A stretch of DNA of 64,000 nt, from assembly GCF_030689305.1 (NCBI RefSeq), contig NZ_JAUYVM010000002.1, forward strand, positions 496,001 through 560,000, read 5' to 3'. The notes beneath the pieces were generated by a model. That model saw only the letters and a program-made list of their open reading frames with translations, searched no databases and was not told the origin of the DNA. The first letter of the stretch is position 1, and each line of letters begins with the position of its first letter. Of the stretch, positions 1-10,423 are shown in pieces. The position numbers and the translations under genes are program-made. The stretch comes from Vibrio penaeicida. GTDB taxonomy: Bacteria > Pseudomonadota > Gammaproteobacteria > Enterobacterales > Vibrionaceae.

Positions 1-878
1 AGCTAAAAGTTACTAACGATAAGCTACCTGGTTATCACTCCATTCGGGTGGCAAAGATCAAGGAAGTAACGACGGAAGGAGCGATTGTTCTCGATCAGGA
101 TTTTATTCCGCCTTCTTTAAATGCCAATAAAAATGAGACAATCCATAAATATCTAAACAATATTGTCGCGATGATAAAGATACGTGCAGATGCTCTAGCC
201 CAGAGATTAGGGCAGGGTAAATCGGCATCTGCATCTGCGGTCGATTTTGTTATGTTACAAATGCTAAATCGCCACGAAACAACGTTACGCCATTTCAGCC
301 AGTGTGCAGACTTGCATCCTTTTCAATTGACGACCGCATTGTATGGCTTGATTGGTGAACTCGCGACATTTTCCACCAAGTCAAAACGACCCCCTGTACT
401 CCCTAAATACAAGCATGGAGATATGGCTGAACTCTTCCACGTGGTTCACCAAATGCTCAGCCAGTATTTAAGCGTAGTACTTGAACAAACTGCGACTAAG
501 TTACCACTTGAAATCAGGCAGTATGGAATCCGTGTATCGAGCATTCCAGACAAAAATATTTTATCGAAGTGTCAGTTTGTTTTAGCGATAAAAGCGGATG
601 TTGCTAGTGAAGAATTACGAGCAAAACTACCATCGCAAATTAAGTTGGGTCCTGTCGAGAATATACGAGATCTCATCAACAACCAGCTTCATGGTATAGC
701 CATTTCACCATTAACCGTCGTGCCTAGGCAAATTCCTTATCAAGCAGGGTATCAGTATTTTGAAGTGACCAAGAAAGGTCCTTACTGGCAACGCCTAAAA
801 GAAAGTGGTGGTCTTGCTATTCATATATCTGGCAATTATCCAGGTATTGATATCGAGTTATGGACAATTAACCAATAA
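1..878 (+). CDS. tssK: T6SS baseplate protein TssK, C-terminal part (cut by window start)
   Basis: TssK (ImpJ/VasE) is the trimeric baseplate adaptor that links the T6SS wedge complex to the TssL/TssM membrane complex. The reading frame is open from base 3 to the stop at 878, giving about 291 residues of a family that is usually about 445 long, so the N-terminal third lies outside the window. The GTG at 48 should not be taken as the start, because the codons before it read as TssK sequence (a KLPGYHSIRVAKIKEV-like stretch). The C-terminal half holds the receptor-binding region. It lies 15 bp upstream of tssL, in the usual tssK-tssL-tssM order. Identification is by family pattern and synteny. 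Confidence 0.93.
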   Translation, partial: LKVTNDKLPGYHSIRVAKIKEVTTEGAIVLDQDFIPPSLNANKNETIHKYLNNIVAMIKIRADALAQRLGQGKSASASAVDFVMLQMLNRHETTLRHFSQCADLHPFQLTTALYGLIGELATFSTKSKRPPVLPKYKHGDMAELFHVVHQMLSQYLSVVLEQTATKLPLEIRQYGIRVSSIPDKNILSKCQFVLAIKADVASEELRAKLPSQIKLGPVENIRDLINNQLHGIAISPLTVVPRQIPYQAGYQYFEVTKKGPYWQRLKESGGLAIHISGNYPGIDIELWTINQ

Positions 879-893
879 AGTTGAAGTAGAGAG

Positions 894-2222
894 ATGGAAG
901 ACACTGTAATGAAGCCCACTCCAGGGCGAAGAGGTGGTGCGAAACCTGCACCAGCAGCGCCAACACCGCCTGCTCCACAAGAAGGCGACAGCACAGTATT
1001 GCTAACGAAGGTAATTCGTGAAGAAAAATCATCAAGCGTAATTGCTTTTGGAAAAAATTTGCTCCTTGCTGAAGCCAATGTTGTTTTGTCTTTAGTTGGG
1101 CAAATTCGTGCAACGGCTCAATATGGTGATGTACAACAATTGCGTGATGCGTTTGTGCAAAAAGTTCGTGATTATGAAACGCGCTTACGTTTACAAAATG
1201 CTCGTAACCAAGATATTGATACAGCGCGGTTTTGTTTATGTTGCCTTATTGATGAAACCGTTTTAAATACGGTTTGGGGTGGTCAATCTATCTGGGTGGA
1301 CAATTCACTACTCTCTACTTTTTACTCAAATACGCAAGGTGGTGAGCAATTCTATGATTTCCTCGACAAAGCCATGTCTGCTCCAACAGAAAGCTTAGAT
1401 ATTCTCCAGCTTCAATATATTTGTATGTCTTTAGGATTCATTGGGCGATACCGACTTGAAAAGAATGGGATTGAATCTCATCGCAGTCTTAGACAAAGAG
1501 TGCATGATGTTATTACTGCTGTGAGCGAGCGTCCGCCAAAAGTACTTAGTGATGGATGGCAAGATAAGGTTCGTATCGGTGAAGAGACGACGGAAAGTAC
1601 ACCTGTATGGGTAACCCTATCTATTGCTGGCGCACTACTAGCTGCAACGTATATGGGATTCAATTACAAAATCAACGAAGAGTCGAACCAAACATTTACA
1701 AATCTGCTTAATCTTATCCCTTCTGTAGAGATAACTGAATCAACACCTTTGGCAGACGTTGCGCCTGTGGCTAAGCGTATTCAAGACTATTTAGCGACAG
1801 AAACAGAGCGTGGGATGGTTGAGATTCAACAGTTGCCTGATCGAGTGAGGATTTCGTTCTCAGCCAACGAGTTATTTGATTCTGGAAGTGCCGAACTAGT
1901 GCAACATATTCGTCCAGTTTTATCCAAAGTAGGGCGTTCACTTGAAGGGACCAAAGGTCGAATCATGATTGTAGGGCATACCGACAATAAACCCATTTTT
2001 ACAAGTAAATTCCCATCTAATTGGCATTTATCTCTTGCACGAGCGACTTCAGTTACGAATCATCTTGCGTCGAGTAGTAACTTGGTTGGTCGATTGATTC
2101 CTGAAGGAATGGGGGATGCAAGACCTCTTGTTGACAACGATACAGAGGCAAATCGTGCGAAAAACCGACGGGTCGAGATTGACTTAATGGTGGTTCAAAG
2201 AGCAGCAGGAGAAGAACAGTGA
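894..2222 (+). CDS. tssL: T6SS membrane protein TssL (DotU) with C-terminal OmpA-like domain
   Basis: TssL anchors the T6SS membrane complex in the inner membrane with TssM. The 442-residue product has a DotU cytoplasmic domain (about 40-230), one membrane segment (about 239-260) and a periplasmic OmpA-like domain (about 310-435) with GHTDN and NRRVEI peptidoglycan-binding motifs. It is therefore an evolved TssL that can grip the cell wall itself. The start at 894 is preferred because the early D-T-V-x-x-P-x-P-G pattern typical of the family is kept. An ATG at 909 has a better-spaced GGAAG and is a possible alternative. The stop overlaps the GTG start of tssM by 3 bases within GTGA, implying translational coupling. 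Confidence 0.93.
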   Translation: MEDTVMKPTPGRRGGAKPAPAAPTPPAPQEGDSTVLLTKVIREEKSSSVIAFGKNLLLAEANVVLSLVGQIRATAQYGDVQQLRDAFVQKVRDYETRLRLQNARNQDIDTARFCLCCLIDETVLNTVWGGQSIWVDNSLLSTFYSNTQGGEQFYDFLDKAMSAPTESLDILQLQYICMSLGFIGRYRLEKNGIESHRSLRQRVHDVITAVSERPPKVLSDGWQDKVRIGEETTESTPVWVTLSIAGALLAATYMGFNYKINEESNQTFTNLLNLIPSVEITESTPLADVAPVAKRIQDYLATETERGMVEIQQLPDRVRISFSANELFDSGSAELVQHIRPVLSKVGRSLEGTKGRIMIVGHTDNKPIFTSKFPSNWHLSLARATSVTNHLASSSNLVGRLIPEGMGDARPLVDNDTEANRAKNRRVEIDLMVVQRAAGEEQ

Positions 2223-5200
2223 GTTTGAAAGCGGTAGGTAAATTTGTCAGCCAAAAGTGGTTTGTTGGCTTAATCGGTTTGATCGCCCTTTCTCTAATGA
2301 TCTGGCTAGTTGGACCATTGATAGCGGTAGCGGGTCATGAGCCTTTAAAGAGTGAAACATCGCGATTTCTAGTCCTACTCGGTCTGATGTTTATCTGGGG
2401 TGTGGTTAATATTCGTCAACAAAAGAAAGAGAAAAAAGAAGAAGACGAAAGCATACAGTCGTTACTTGAAGTTAACGCACAAGAAGATGAAGAATCGGCA
2501 GCGGAGATTGATCTGTTAAAAGGTCGAATTGACCAAGCGATCCAAGTATTAAACAAATCCGGTAAGCGCGGAAAACAAAGTATATACAAGCTTCCGTGGT
2601 ACGTTTTAATCGGTCCTCCAGGAACGGGTAAGACTACGGCGTTAGCAAATTCTGGATTGGAGTTTCCACTGTCTGACAGTTTAGGGCAAGACCCTCTTTC
2701 TGGAATTGGTGGAACGAGACATTGTGATTGGTGGTTTACCAACAAAGCTGTACTTATCGACACTGCGGGTCGCTATACAACTCAAGATAGCCATTCAGAA
2801 AAAGACTCTAAAGCATGGTTAGGTTTTTTAGGTTTACTTAAGAAATACAGAACTAAGCGCCCTATTAATGGAGCAATTGTTGCCGTTAGTTTGGTCAGCT
2901 TGATGAGCCAAACTCGCACTGAGCGAGGAATGCATGCTCGAGCAATCAAAGCACGTATTCAAGAACTAAAAAATCAGTTAGGAATGCAATTTCCTATCTA
3001 CATTGTGTTTACTAAAGCGGATTTAATTGCAGGCTTTAATGAGTACTTTGCCGATTTAGAAGATGAGGAAAGAGATCAGTTACTTGGGTTCATGTTCCCC
3101 GAATCTTGTGATGACGAAAAAGGTGTCATCTCTCTTTTCAATAAAGAATTTCATCACATGCTCGAAAGTCTAGATAAGCGCATGAATAAGCGTCTTGAGC
3201 AAGAAACCGATCTAGATAAGCGAGCGCTGATTTTTGAATTTCCTAAACAACTTCGCATGCTTCAAGCCAATGCTGATGAATTTTTAGGTGACATTTTTGC
3301 CAAAAACGCTTTTGAAGAGTCAACGATGATTCGTGGCGTTTTTGTCGTTAGTTCAGTGCAAGAGGGAATGCCAATAGACCGCGTAATGAACGAAACTTCA
3401 TCGGGTCTCGGGCTGTCTCAACTTTCTCTCAAAACAAGCTCCAAAGAATCGGTAAGCTACTTTATTCGCTCTTTGTTTGAAGACATCATTTTTAAAGAGC
3501 AGTACCTTGGCAGCGTAAACCGTCATCATCAAAAACAAAACCGTTGGGTGAAACACGGCGCGTTGGCGTTTAGCCTAATCAGTGTTGTGGCATTTGGTGC
3601 GATTTGGTTCCAAAGCTTCCAATGGAATAAGCAACTCATTAATGAATCAGACAGTCGAATCGCAGAAATCGACAGTCAAGTGAAACGCATTGACTTTAAC
3701 TTTGAAGATAACCTAATTGAGTCATTGGCATTGCTCGATCAAGTCATGCAGTTACCTATGGGTTACGCGGGTTACTACGAAGATGTCGATGGTATTAAGA
3801 AGTTTGGTTTGTACCAAGGTGACAAGATTGGTCAGCCTGCAAAAGCGGCGTATCACCAAGCGTTAAAGGGGTACTTTTCTAAGCTTTTAGAATCTGCGTT
3901 GATTGAAGAAATGAATGAAAATCAAGCGCACCGTGAATACCTGTATGAAACACTAAAAACCTATTTGATGTTGTTCAATACAGAGAGATTTGATCTTGTT
4001 CATGTAGAAAGTTGGTTTGAGCTTTATTTCGAAAAGAATTTCCCAGGGGAGTTCAATGAAGAAAAGCGAGCTTCGCTCATGCAGCATACTAAAAACCTAC
4101 TTCTAAATGACGATTTAGGGTTATACGTTAATCACGATGCGGTAAGAGATGCGAGAAACGTTCTTACACAGCTTCCTTTGGCTGAGCGCGCATACCAGCG
4201 TATGAAATTACAGTTTATCAAAAGCCACGTACCTTCTTTCAGGCTTACGGATGTTTTGGGATCTCAGAGTCTTAGTCAATTTGAAAGAAAGAGTGGAAAG
4301 CCTCTATCTGCAGGTGTTCCGGGCTTCTACACGTTCAATGGTTTCCATAGCATTTTCCAAATGCAAATAAGCCGTACAGTGAAGAACTTAATGGAAGATA
4401 ACTGGGTCTACGGGGACAATATTGATATTCATACTGTCGATCATGATTTGGCAGTTAAGGGCGTACGCGAGCGATACTACCGAGATTACATTTATGAGTG
4501 GGAATCTCTAATTAATGACATCTCTCTTAAAGCGACCCCAAGCTTAGAGTTAAGCCTGATTCAAAGCCGCATACTTTCGAGTTCAGAAAGGCCTATTGAG
4601 TCCTTCTTGAAAGCGGTACAAAAAGAAGTGTCGCTTACAAAAGTTTCACTAAGCCAAAATGAGAAAGTAGCAGCGGAAGTCGCGACGAAAGCTGCAGATG
4701 TCGCTCTGCATAATAAGAAAAATGCCATAGGGCGCTTTATGCCTACAGAGAATACAAACCTTGCGATTTCGCTTCCAGGAAAAGAAGTAGAAAGAGCATT
4801 TAAAGGCATTGTTAAGATTGAGCAGCAAGACTTTGAGCTAATCAATCAGTCTTTGGTTGGTTTACGTGAGTACTTAGCCGATCTTTCCAGCTCTGGTAAT
4901 AATCAAAAATTGGCTTACAAGAGCATTTTGGATGGCACGGTGACTGAAGACGTCGCTCGCTCTCTTAAACGCACAAATGCCATCTTACCTTCACCATTCA
5001 ATCGGTGGTTAGTGGGTTTGTCTCATGAATCAACACGCTTGGCAGAAAAAGGCTCACAGGTGCACCTGAATCAGATTTGGAAATCACAAGTCGTGAAGGC
5101 GTACGAGCGCAGCATTAAGGGACGCTATCCGTTTAGCCCAGCAGCTAAGCGAGAAGTGAACCTGAAAGATTTCAAACGCTTCTTTGGTTACGGCGGAACG

Positions 5201-5743
5201 TTAGACAGTTTCTTCACTGACTACTTGGAACCGTTTGTTGATACATCTGGTCGTAATTGGCGTTTTGAAAAAGAAATCGGCGTTAGCCAAGAAACACTTG
5301 TTGTATTCCAGCGCGCAGAAAAAATACGACAAACGTTTTTCGAATCAGATAACTCAGTCAAAATCGATTTTGGATTGAGACCGAAATACCTCGATCAACA
5401 CATCTCAAAGTTTAAGCTTGAGCTGGGTTCTCAAAAGTTGGTTTATAGCCATGGACCGGAAAGGACACAAAGTTTGTCGTGGCCTTCAAGCAGCTCAGAA
5501 ACGCGCATTATATTTATACCGCCGAACTCCTCGCGAGAAATATCGCATACCTATGAAGGGCAGTGGGGTCTATATAAAATGCTGGATCAATCCCTAAAAG
5601 CACGCCCTGAAACAAGAAAAGATAATATCGTAATGATTGATCTTAAGGGCAATAAAGTGCAATTGGAGCTGATCCCAACCAGCACAATTAATCCATTTTG
5701 GTCGAACGATATGGAGCGTTTCTCATGCCCTCAAACCTTATAA
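2219..5743 (+). CDS. tssM: T6SS inner-membrane ATPase-like protein TssM (IcmF/VasK)
   Basis: TssM is the large inner-membrane component that spans the periplasm and binds TssJ and TssL. The 1174-residue protein has two N-terminal membrane segments (about 13-35 and 48-65), a cytoplasmic GTPase-like domain with an intact Walker A motif GPPGTGKT at 132-139 and a DTAGR switch motif, a third membrane segment at about 443-463, and a long periplasmic part. Retention of Walker A suggests nucleotide binding, which many TssM proteins keep. It starts with GTG inside the tssL stop and its 3' end overlaps tagF. Length and layout are normal for the family. Confidence 0.96.
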   Translation: MSLKAVGKFVSQKWFVGLIGLIALSLMIWLVGPLIAVAGHEPLKSETSRFLVLLGLMFIWGVVNIRQQKKEKKEEDESIQSLLEVNAQEDEESAAEIDLLKGRIDQAIQVLNKSGKRGKQSIYKLPWYVLIGPPGTGKTTALANSGLEFPLSDSLGQDPLSGIGGTRHCDWWFTNKAVLIDTAGRYTTQDSHSEKDSKAWLGFLGLLKKYRTKRPINGAIVAVSLVSLMSQTRTERGMHARAIKARIQELKNQLGMQFPIYIVFTKADLIAGFNEYFADLEDEERDQLLGFMFPESCDDEKGVISLFNKEFHHMLESLDKRMNKRLEQETDLDKRALIFEFPKQLRMLQANADEFLGDIFAKNAFEESTMIRGVFVVSSVQEGMPIDRVMNETSSGLGLSQLSLKTSSKESVSYFIRSLFEDIIFKEQYLGSVNRHHQKQNRWVKHGALAFSLISVVAFGAIWFQSFQWNKQLINESDSRIAEIDSQVKRIDFNFEDNLIESLALLDQVMQLPMGYAGYYEDVDGIKKFGLYQGDKIGQPAKAAYHQALKGYFSKLLESALIEEMNENQAHREYLYETLKTYLMLFNTERFDLVHVESWFELYFEKNFPGEFNEEKRASLMQHTKNLLLNDDLGLYVNHDAVRDARNVLTQLPLAERAYQRMKLQFIKSHVPSFRLTDVLGSQSLSQFERKSGKPLSAGVPGFYTFNGFHSIFQMQISRTVKNLMEDNWVYGDNIDIHTVDHDLAVKGVRERYYRDYIYEWESLINDISLKATPSLELSLIQSRILSSSERPIESFLKAVQKEVSLTKVSLSQNEKVAAEVATKAADVALHNKKNAIGRFMPTENTNLAISLPGKEVERAFKGIVKIEQQDFELINQSLVGLREYLADLSSSGNNQKLAYKSILDGTVTEDVARSLKRTNAILPSPFNRWLVGLSHESTRLAEKGSQVHLNQIWKSQVVKAYERSIKGRYPFSPAAKREVNLKDFKRFFGYGGTLDSFFTDYLEPFVDTSGRNWRFEKEIGVSQETLVVFQRAEKIRQTFFESDNSVKIDFGLRPKYLDQHISKFKLELGSQKLVYSHGPERTQSLSWPSSSSETRIIFIPPNSSREISHTYEGQWGLYKMLDQSLKARPETRKDNIVMIDLKGNKVQLELIPTSTINPFWSNDMERFSCPQTL

Positions 5744-6420
5744 CAGAGCAATGGGGCTATTTTGGGAAAATTCCAGCAAAAGGGGACTTCATCCAAGAGT
5801 CCCTACCATTGGATTTTTTGAAAACTTGGCAAGATTGGCAACAAGCTATTTTAGCTGTCAGCCGTGAACAGCTAGAAGAAAGCTGGACGAGCCACTACAT
5901 GAATGCGCCAATTTGGAACTTTGCATTACCCGCCAATGTTTGTGGGGAAAAAGCCATGATTGGCACGATGATTCCCAGCGTAGATTCGGTAGGTCGTTAC
6001 TACTTTTTCACTTTGGCTCGACCTGTAGATGGAACCGCAATTTCATACTGGTTGGATAGAGCTTGGAGTGAGAGGGCAGAAGAACAGGCGTTAGCTGTAC
6101 TTGAGGATAATTTCCAGATAGAGCAATGGAATACTCAGTTGCTAAACGAAGCGTGGGAAGCTGTTCTATCTCGCGATCCGGTGTTAAAAGCGACCCCAAT
6201 GAGTGGTGAGTTTCAAAACCTCATATACGAAGAACAAATTCCGTTAGAAGGAGATCATCTCCTTCAACATTTATTGAAAACGCAACTTCCAAGAACGTGT
6301 TTCTGGTGGACGGAAGGATCGGAAAGTATTCCGGCTATTTCGACCTTTACCGATGGTTTACCAGCCGTTGGGCAGTTTTCAGCCATGTTGGATGGTAATT
6401 GGGACCAATGGAATTGGTAA
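5725..6420 (+). CDS. tagF: T6SS-associated protein TagF (ImpM family)
   Basis: TagF proteins restrain T6SS assembly post-translationally, in Pseudomonas by acting on Fha, in parallel with the PpkA/PppA threonine-phosphorylation pathway. The ATG at 5725 (231 residues) is chosen over an upstream in-frame TTG because GGAG lies 8 bases before it and the family N-terminus (W-G-Y-F-G-K-I-P-A-K-G-D-F) follows at once. The gene overlaps the end of tssM by 19 bp, so expression is probably coupled. The middle holds the SVDSVGRYYFF motif typical of ImpM proteins. Partners upstream (Fha, PpkA) would lie outside the window. Confidence 0.9.
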   Translation: MPSNLITEQWGYFGKIPAKGDFIQESLPLDFLKTWQDWQQAILAVSREQLEESWTSHYMNAPIWNFALPANVCGEKAMIGTMIPSVDSVGRYYFFTLARPVDGTAISYWLDRAWSERAEEQALAVLEDNFQIEQWNTQLLNEAWEAVLSRDPVLKATPMSGEFQNLIYEEQIPLEGDHLLQHLLKTQLPRTCFWWTEGSESIPAISTFTDGLPAVGQFSAMLDGNWDQWNW

Positions 6421-6433
6421 GGAGTAAAACATT

Positions 6434-7219
6434 ATGAATTGGAATATCTTTACCTTTTCAAAAACCCACCCAGGGAAAGTGAGACCTTACAACGAAGACT
6501 CGCTTCTTGATTTGTCCGCTAAAAGAGTTTGGGTAGTAGCAGATGGAATGGGAGGGCATGAAGCTGGTGACATCGCGAGTCAAATGTTGGTCGATACAAT
6601 TGAAAAGTATGCAAATGAGCATCAAGACTTTGCCATTGACGATCTAAGACGTGCGGTACTCCAAGCTAACCAGTCAATTTATGAATACGCAAAATCAAAC
6701 CTCGACGGTAAAACCATGGGTACAACGTTGGTTTTGTTGTACATACAAGATGGCTTCTATCACTGCCTATGGGTAGGAGACAGTCGAATTTACTTGATGA
6801 GAGACAACCAACTTGTACAAAAAACTCGTGATCACAGCCAAGTTATGGACTTGGTTGATCAAGGGTTATTGAACTTCGATGATGCAGAGAGCCATCCGCT
6901 GGCTAATGTAATAACCAGAGCAATTGGTGTTGAACCCGATGTTGTTATAGATCAGGTCTCGGGTCAGTTGGTGCCTGGCGATCAGTTTCTTCTGTGTAGT
7001 GATGGATTAACCAAAGAGCTTAACAACTCAGAAATATCACGAACGTTACAAGCTGATGCAGTGAGCCAGTCAGGTTTAGCCTTAATGCATTCCGCGTTAG
7101 TTCGCGGTGCGCAAGACAACGTGACATGCGCACTTATCAAGGCGATGGCAGCTGAGTATTCCGCAGAAGTCGCACAGTCGAATGACGCAACCGTCCCTAT
7201 TTTTGCTAGAGGTCGCTAA
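6434..7219 (+). CDS. pppA: PP2C-family Ser/Thr phosphatase PppA
   Basis: PppA dephosphorylates Fha or another T6SS scaffold and so opposes the kinase PpkA in switching the apparatus off or moving it. The 261-residue protein shows the PP2C metal-binding motifs in order: VADGMGGHEAGD (about 35-46), GTTLV, VGDSRIY, LLCSDGLT and a C-terminal QDNVT. All metal-coordinating aspartates visible in these motifs are present, so it should be active. It follows tagF by 13 bp and precedes tssA by 2 bp. The pairing with tagF marks this locus as one with threonine-phosphorylation control. Confidence 0.94.
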   Translation: MNWNIFTFSKTHPGKVRPYNEDSLLDLSAKRVWVVADGMGGHEAGDIASQMLVDTIEKYANEHQDFAIDDLRRAVLQANQSIYEYAKSNLDGKTMGTTLVLLYIQDGFYHCLWVGDSRIYLMRDNQLVQKTRDHSQVMDLVDQGLLNFDDAESHPLANVITRAIGVEPDVVIDQVSGQLVPGDQFLLCSDGLTKELNNSEISRTLQADAVSQSGLALMHSALVRGAQDNVTCALIKAMAAEYSAEVAQSNDATVPIFARGR

Positions 7220-7221
7220 CC

Positions 7222-8349
7222 ATGGTGTATGAAGCGTCAGATTTTGAATGGATTGAGCAGGCACTGTTGCCTATTTCTTCTGAGCTCCCGTCGGGTACAG
7301 ATCCAAGATCAGATATCAGCCCTCAGTCTGCATATTTTCGCTTAAAAGACTTGAGAATGGTTGCTCGAAATGAAGAGCGAAATGCGATCATTTCAGAAGA
7401 ACCACTATTGAGCTATGTAAATCTTTGGAGTGCTTTCTTAGAGACAGTGCCTGAGCAACTTACCGGGCAATCCAAAGATTTAGAACTCGTTGCATGGTTA
7501 ATCGAAGCGATGACCCGAGCGTATGGATTCAAAGGTTTTGCAGAAGGTTACTCGCTGGCTGCCGGCCTGATTGAAGGGTTTTGGGAAACACTGCATCCAA
7601 TGCCCGACGAAGATGGGATAGAAACACGCGTCACACCAATTATTGGTCTGAATGGTATGGAAAAAGAAGGGACTCTACTGTTTCCTATTTCCTCCATTCC
7701 ACTAACAGAAGCTTATACAGGTCAGTCCTATGCTTACTGGGAATACCAGCAGGCCATCGATTTAGAGCGATTAGACGAAGACAAGAAACGTCAAAAAATT
7801 GATTCAGGGGCAGTTGATCTCAAGTCCATTCAAGATGCAGTAGCGCAAACATCGAAAGAGTTTTATCTGCAGTTGGGAAGCGAACTAGAACAGGCAATTG
7901 CAGCATTTGACCGATACAGCCACTCCATGGATGAAGCCTGTGGTGAGGTTATGCCTAGCTCTCATATTCAAAAGAAGCTTGAAGCTATCCAGTCTGCGCT
8001 TAATCACTTGGCGGGCGACAAGCTTACAGTGGAAGCTGAACCTGTATTGGAAGATTTACCTGCAGATTTAGAAGAATCTGAAACTAACGAAGCAAGTGCG
8101 CCAGTTCAAGCCGGGCAACTACTGGCAGCCAATTTAGCTTCAAGAGAACACGCAATTGAACAATTGCAAAAGATAGCCGATTTTTTTAAAGAAACTGAAC
8201 CGCACTCTCCCGTTTCGTACTCAATCGAACAGGTGGTGAGGTGGTGTGATATGCCTTTGCCAGAGCTACTGGCAGAGCTTATTTCTGATGGAGAAGCCAA
8301 AAATGGCTACTTCCGTTTGGTTGGCATAGTAGACCAAAATGGTGAATAA
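7222..8349 (+). CDS. tssA: T6SS baseplate and sheath-cap protein TssA
   Basis: TssA helps dock the baseplate to the membrane complex and primes tail tube and sheath growth. The 375-residue product has the ImpA N-terminal domain (about 8-135, with LPSGTDPR and a F-W-E-T-L-H-P-M-P-D motif). Its C-terminal block reads FKETEPHSPVSY followed by VRWCDMPLPELLAELI, the tail expected of TssA1-type proteins from Pseudomonas. It starts 2 bp after pppA, so co-translation is likely. Placement directly before tssB and tssC fits the role in sheath polymerisation. The linker around residues 270-300 is acidic and low in complexity. Confidence 0.92.
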   Translation: MVYEASDFEWIEQALLPISSELPSGTDPRSDISPQSAYFRLKDLRMVARNEERNAIISEEPLLSYVNLWSAFLETVPEQLTGQSKDLELVAWLIEAMTRAYGFKGFAEGYSLAAGLIEGFWETLHPMPDEDGIETRVTPIIGLNGMEKEGTLLFPISSIPLTEAYTGQSYAYWEYQQAIDLERLDEDKKRQKIDSGAVDLKSIQDAVAQTSKEFYLQLGSELEQAIAAFDRYSHSMDEACGEVMPSSHIQKKLEAIQSALNHLAGDKLTVEAEPVLEDLPADLEESETNEASAPVQAGQLLAANLASREHAIEQLQKIADFFKETEPHSPVSYSIEQVVRWCDMPLPELLAELISDGEAKNGYFRLVGIVDQNGE

Positions 8350-8367
8350 CAAAAAAGGGAGAGTCCT

Positions 8368-8898
8368 ATGACGAGTATCCACTCGAAACTGTCACGAGTA
8401 AGGAAGCCTCGTGTCCATATTACGTACGATGTAGAAACTGAAAATGCTTCACTGAAAAAAGAGTTGCCTTTTGTTCTAGGCGTTATGGGTGATTTTGCAG
8501 GCCATAACACTGAAGCTCTGAAGCCTTTGAAAGATCGTCGCTTCATTCAAATTGATCGAGACAATTTCGATGATGTTTTGAAAAAAATGAGCCCGAGTCT
8601 TTCTTTCAAGGTTGACAATAAGTTGGCTGATGATGACTCAACGTTCAGCGTTGATCTTCAGTTTAAATCTCTGAAGGACTTTGAGCCGGCATCGATTGTT
8701 AACCAAGTTGACCCGCTACGTAAGTTAATGGAAACGCGTAATAAGCTTCGTGATCTTATGACAAAAGTGGACCGTTCAGAGGAGCTTGAAGATGTCCTTG
8801 AATCTGTTCTGAATAATACCGACAACTTGAGTCAGTTGGCGGGTGAATTGAACCTGAACGAAGATGGTTCTGGTGATAAGAAAGAAGGAGGTGAGTAA
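8368..8898 (+). CDS. tssB: T6SS contractile sheath small subunit TssB (VipA)
   Basis: TssB pairs with TssC to build the contractile sheath around the Hcp tube. The 176-residue protein is of normal length and starts with the family pattern ([14 protein letters not shown]). It contains [12 protein letters not shown] and a C-terminal helix with E-L-E-D-V-L. A strong ribosome-binding site, AAGGGAG, lies 7 bases before the ATG, fitting the high copy number needed. Its stop TAA is directly followed by the tssC ATG. Confidence 0.97.
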   Translation: MTSIHSKLSRVRKPRVHITYDVETENASLKKELPFVLGVMGDFAGHNTEALKPLKDRRFIQIDRDNFDDVLKKMSPSLSFKVDNKLADDDSTFSVDLQFKSLKDFEPASIVNQVDPLRKLMETRNKLRDLMTKVDRSEELEDVLESVLNNTDNLSQLAGELNLNEDGSGDKKEGGE

Positions 8899-10392
8899 AT
8901 GAGCACTCAAACTGAGCAGCAGTTAGATCCCACTACTGGTGAACAGAGCGTATCTTTCTTAGACCAAGCTATCGGTGCAACTAAGCAAACCGAGGCTTCT
9001 CGTGCTGAAGAGTTAATCAAAACATTAACTGAAGAAGCGATGAAAGGTACAGTTACATGGAACAAGAACTTAACGGTAACGTTCCGCGAAGCAATTTCAG
9101 CACTAGACGCTAAGATTTCTAAACAGCTTGCTGAAGTTATGCACCACCCTGAACTTCAAAAGCTTGAGGGTACATGGCGCGGATTACATTACCTTACGTC
9201 TAACTCAGAAACCAGTTCAACTCTTAAGATTCGATTAATGAGTCTGACTAAAAAAGAGTTGCACAAAGATCTGAGTAAAGCGGTAGAGTTCGACCAAAGC
9301 CAGATCTTCAAGAAAGTTTATGAATCTGAGTTCGGTAGTGCCGGTGGTGAACCTTATGGTGCCATTATCGGTGATTACGAATTCACTAACCACCCTGAAG
9401 ATATTGAGACATTAGGCTTAATGTCTAATGTAGCCGCCGCAGGTTTTGCGCCTTTCCTATCCGCCGCTTCGCCAGCATTGTTTGGCTTTGACGAATGGAC
9501 TGAATTATCTAAGCCTCGTGATCTCGAGAAAGTATTTGAATCTCTAGAATATGCGCAGTGGCGTTCATTCCGTGAAAGCGATGATTCTCGTTTTGTTTCT
9601 CTAACGATGCCTAAAGTACTTGCTCGTCTTCCATATGGTGAAGCAACAGCACCTGTTGAAGAGTTTGGTTATGAAGAGTTTGATGTAGACCCAGTATCAG
9701 GTGTTGCAATCAATGCCCAACATAATGATTACTGCTGGATGAACTCATCCTATGTAATGGGTGCTAAGCTTACGGACGCATTCGCGAAATATGGATTCTG
9801 TACTGCTATTCGTGGTGCTGAAGGCGGTGGTCGTGTTGAAAACTTACCAACACACTTTTTCCAGAGTGATGATGGCGATCCAGACATGAAGTGCCCAACA
9901 GAAATTGGGATTACAGACCGTCGTGAGTCTGAGCTAGGTAAACTTGGCTTCTTGCCTCTTTGTCATTATAAGAATACGAATTACGCTGTATTCTTCGGTG
10001 CTCAAACTTGTCAAAAACCTGCGAAATACGATAACCCAGATGCGACGGCAAACGCTGCAATTTCGGCTCGTCTTCCTTATATGATGGCGACATCTCGTTT
10101 TGCTCATTACTTGAAAGTGATGGCGCGAGACAAGATTGGTAGCTTTATGGAAGCGGAAGATGTTGAAACTTGGCTAAACCGCTGGATCCTAACTTATGTG
10201 AATGCATCGGAAGGTGGTGGTCAGGAAATTCGTGCAAGATATCCTTTGGCAGACGCAAAAGTGGAAGTAAAAGAAATTCCAGGAAGCCCAGGTTCATACA
10301 ATGCCGTTGCATGGTTGAAGCCGTGGCTGCAAATGGAAGAACTGACTGCATCATTGCGCTTAGTTGCGAAAATTCCTGAGTCAGGAAGCTAA
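8899..10392 (+). CDS. tssC: T6SS contractile sheath large subunit TssC (VipB)
   Basis: TssC is the large sheath subunit whose N-terminus is pulled apart by ClpV after firing. The 497-residue sequence carries the hallmark blocks: a L-E-x-x-W-R-G-L motif, [30 protein letters not shown], and near the C-terminus [10 protein letters not shown] and [19 protein letters not shown]. The start abuts the tssB stop (TAAATG), and a ribosome site AAGGAGG sits at the end of tssB. A perfect 9-bp hairpin follows the stop. This is the canonical TssC; a diverged second copy lies downstream. Confidence 0.97.
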   Translation: MSTQTEQQLDPTTGEQSVSFLDQAIGATKQTEASRAEELIKTLTEEAMKGTVTWNKNLTVTFREAISALDAKISKQLAEVMHHPELQKLEGTWRGLHYLTSNSETSSTLKIRLMSLTKKELHKDLSKAVEFDQSQIFKKVYESEFGSAGGEPYGAIIGDYEFTNHPEDIETLGLMSNVAAAGFAPFLSAASPALFGFDEWTELSKPRDLEKVFESLEYAQWRSFRESDDSRFVSLTMPKVLARLPYGEATAPVEEFGYEEFDVDPVSGVAINAQHNDYCWMNSSYVMGAKLTDAFAKYGFCTAIRGAEGGGRVENLPTHFFQSDDGDPDMKCPTEIGITDRRESELGKLGFLPLCHYKNTNYAVFFGAQTCQKPAKYDNPDATANAAISARLPYMMATSRFAHYLKVMARDKIGSFMEAEDVETWLNRWILTYVNASEGGGQEIRARYPLADAKVEVKEIPGSPGSYNAVAWLKPWLQMEELTASLRLVAKIPESGS

Positions 10393-10401
10393 TGATAAAA
10401 A

Positions 10402-10423
10402 TGGCTGACCTTCGGGTCAGCCA
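10402..10423 (+). promoter_or_regulatory. Perfect 9-bp hairpin with UUCG loop between tssC and the second tssC
   Basis: The 38-bp gap after tssC contains TGGCTGACC, loop TTCG, GGTCAGCCA. The stem is perfect and has the very stable UUCG tetraloop. No T-run follows on the + strand, so it is not a standard intrinsic terminator. It ends 8 bases before the next ATG, where no Shine-Dalgarno is visible. I infer that it protects the 3' end of the abundant tssBC message or lowers translation of the next gene. Confidence 0.6.
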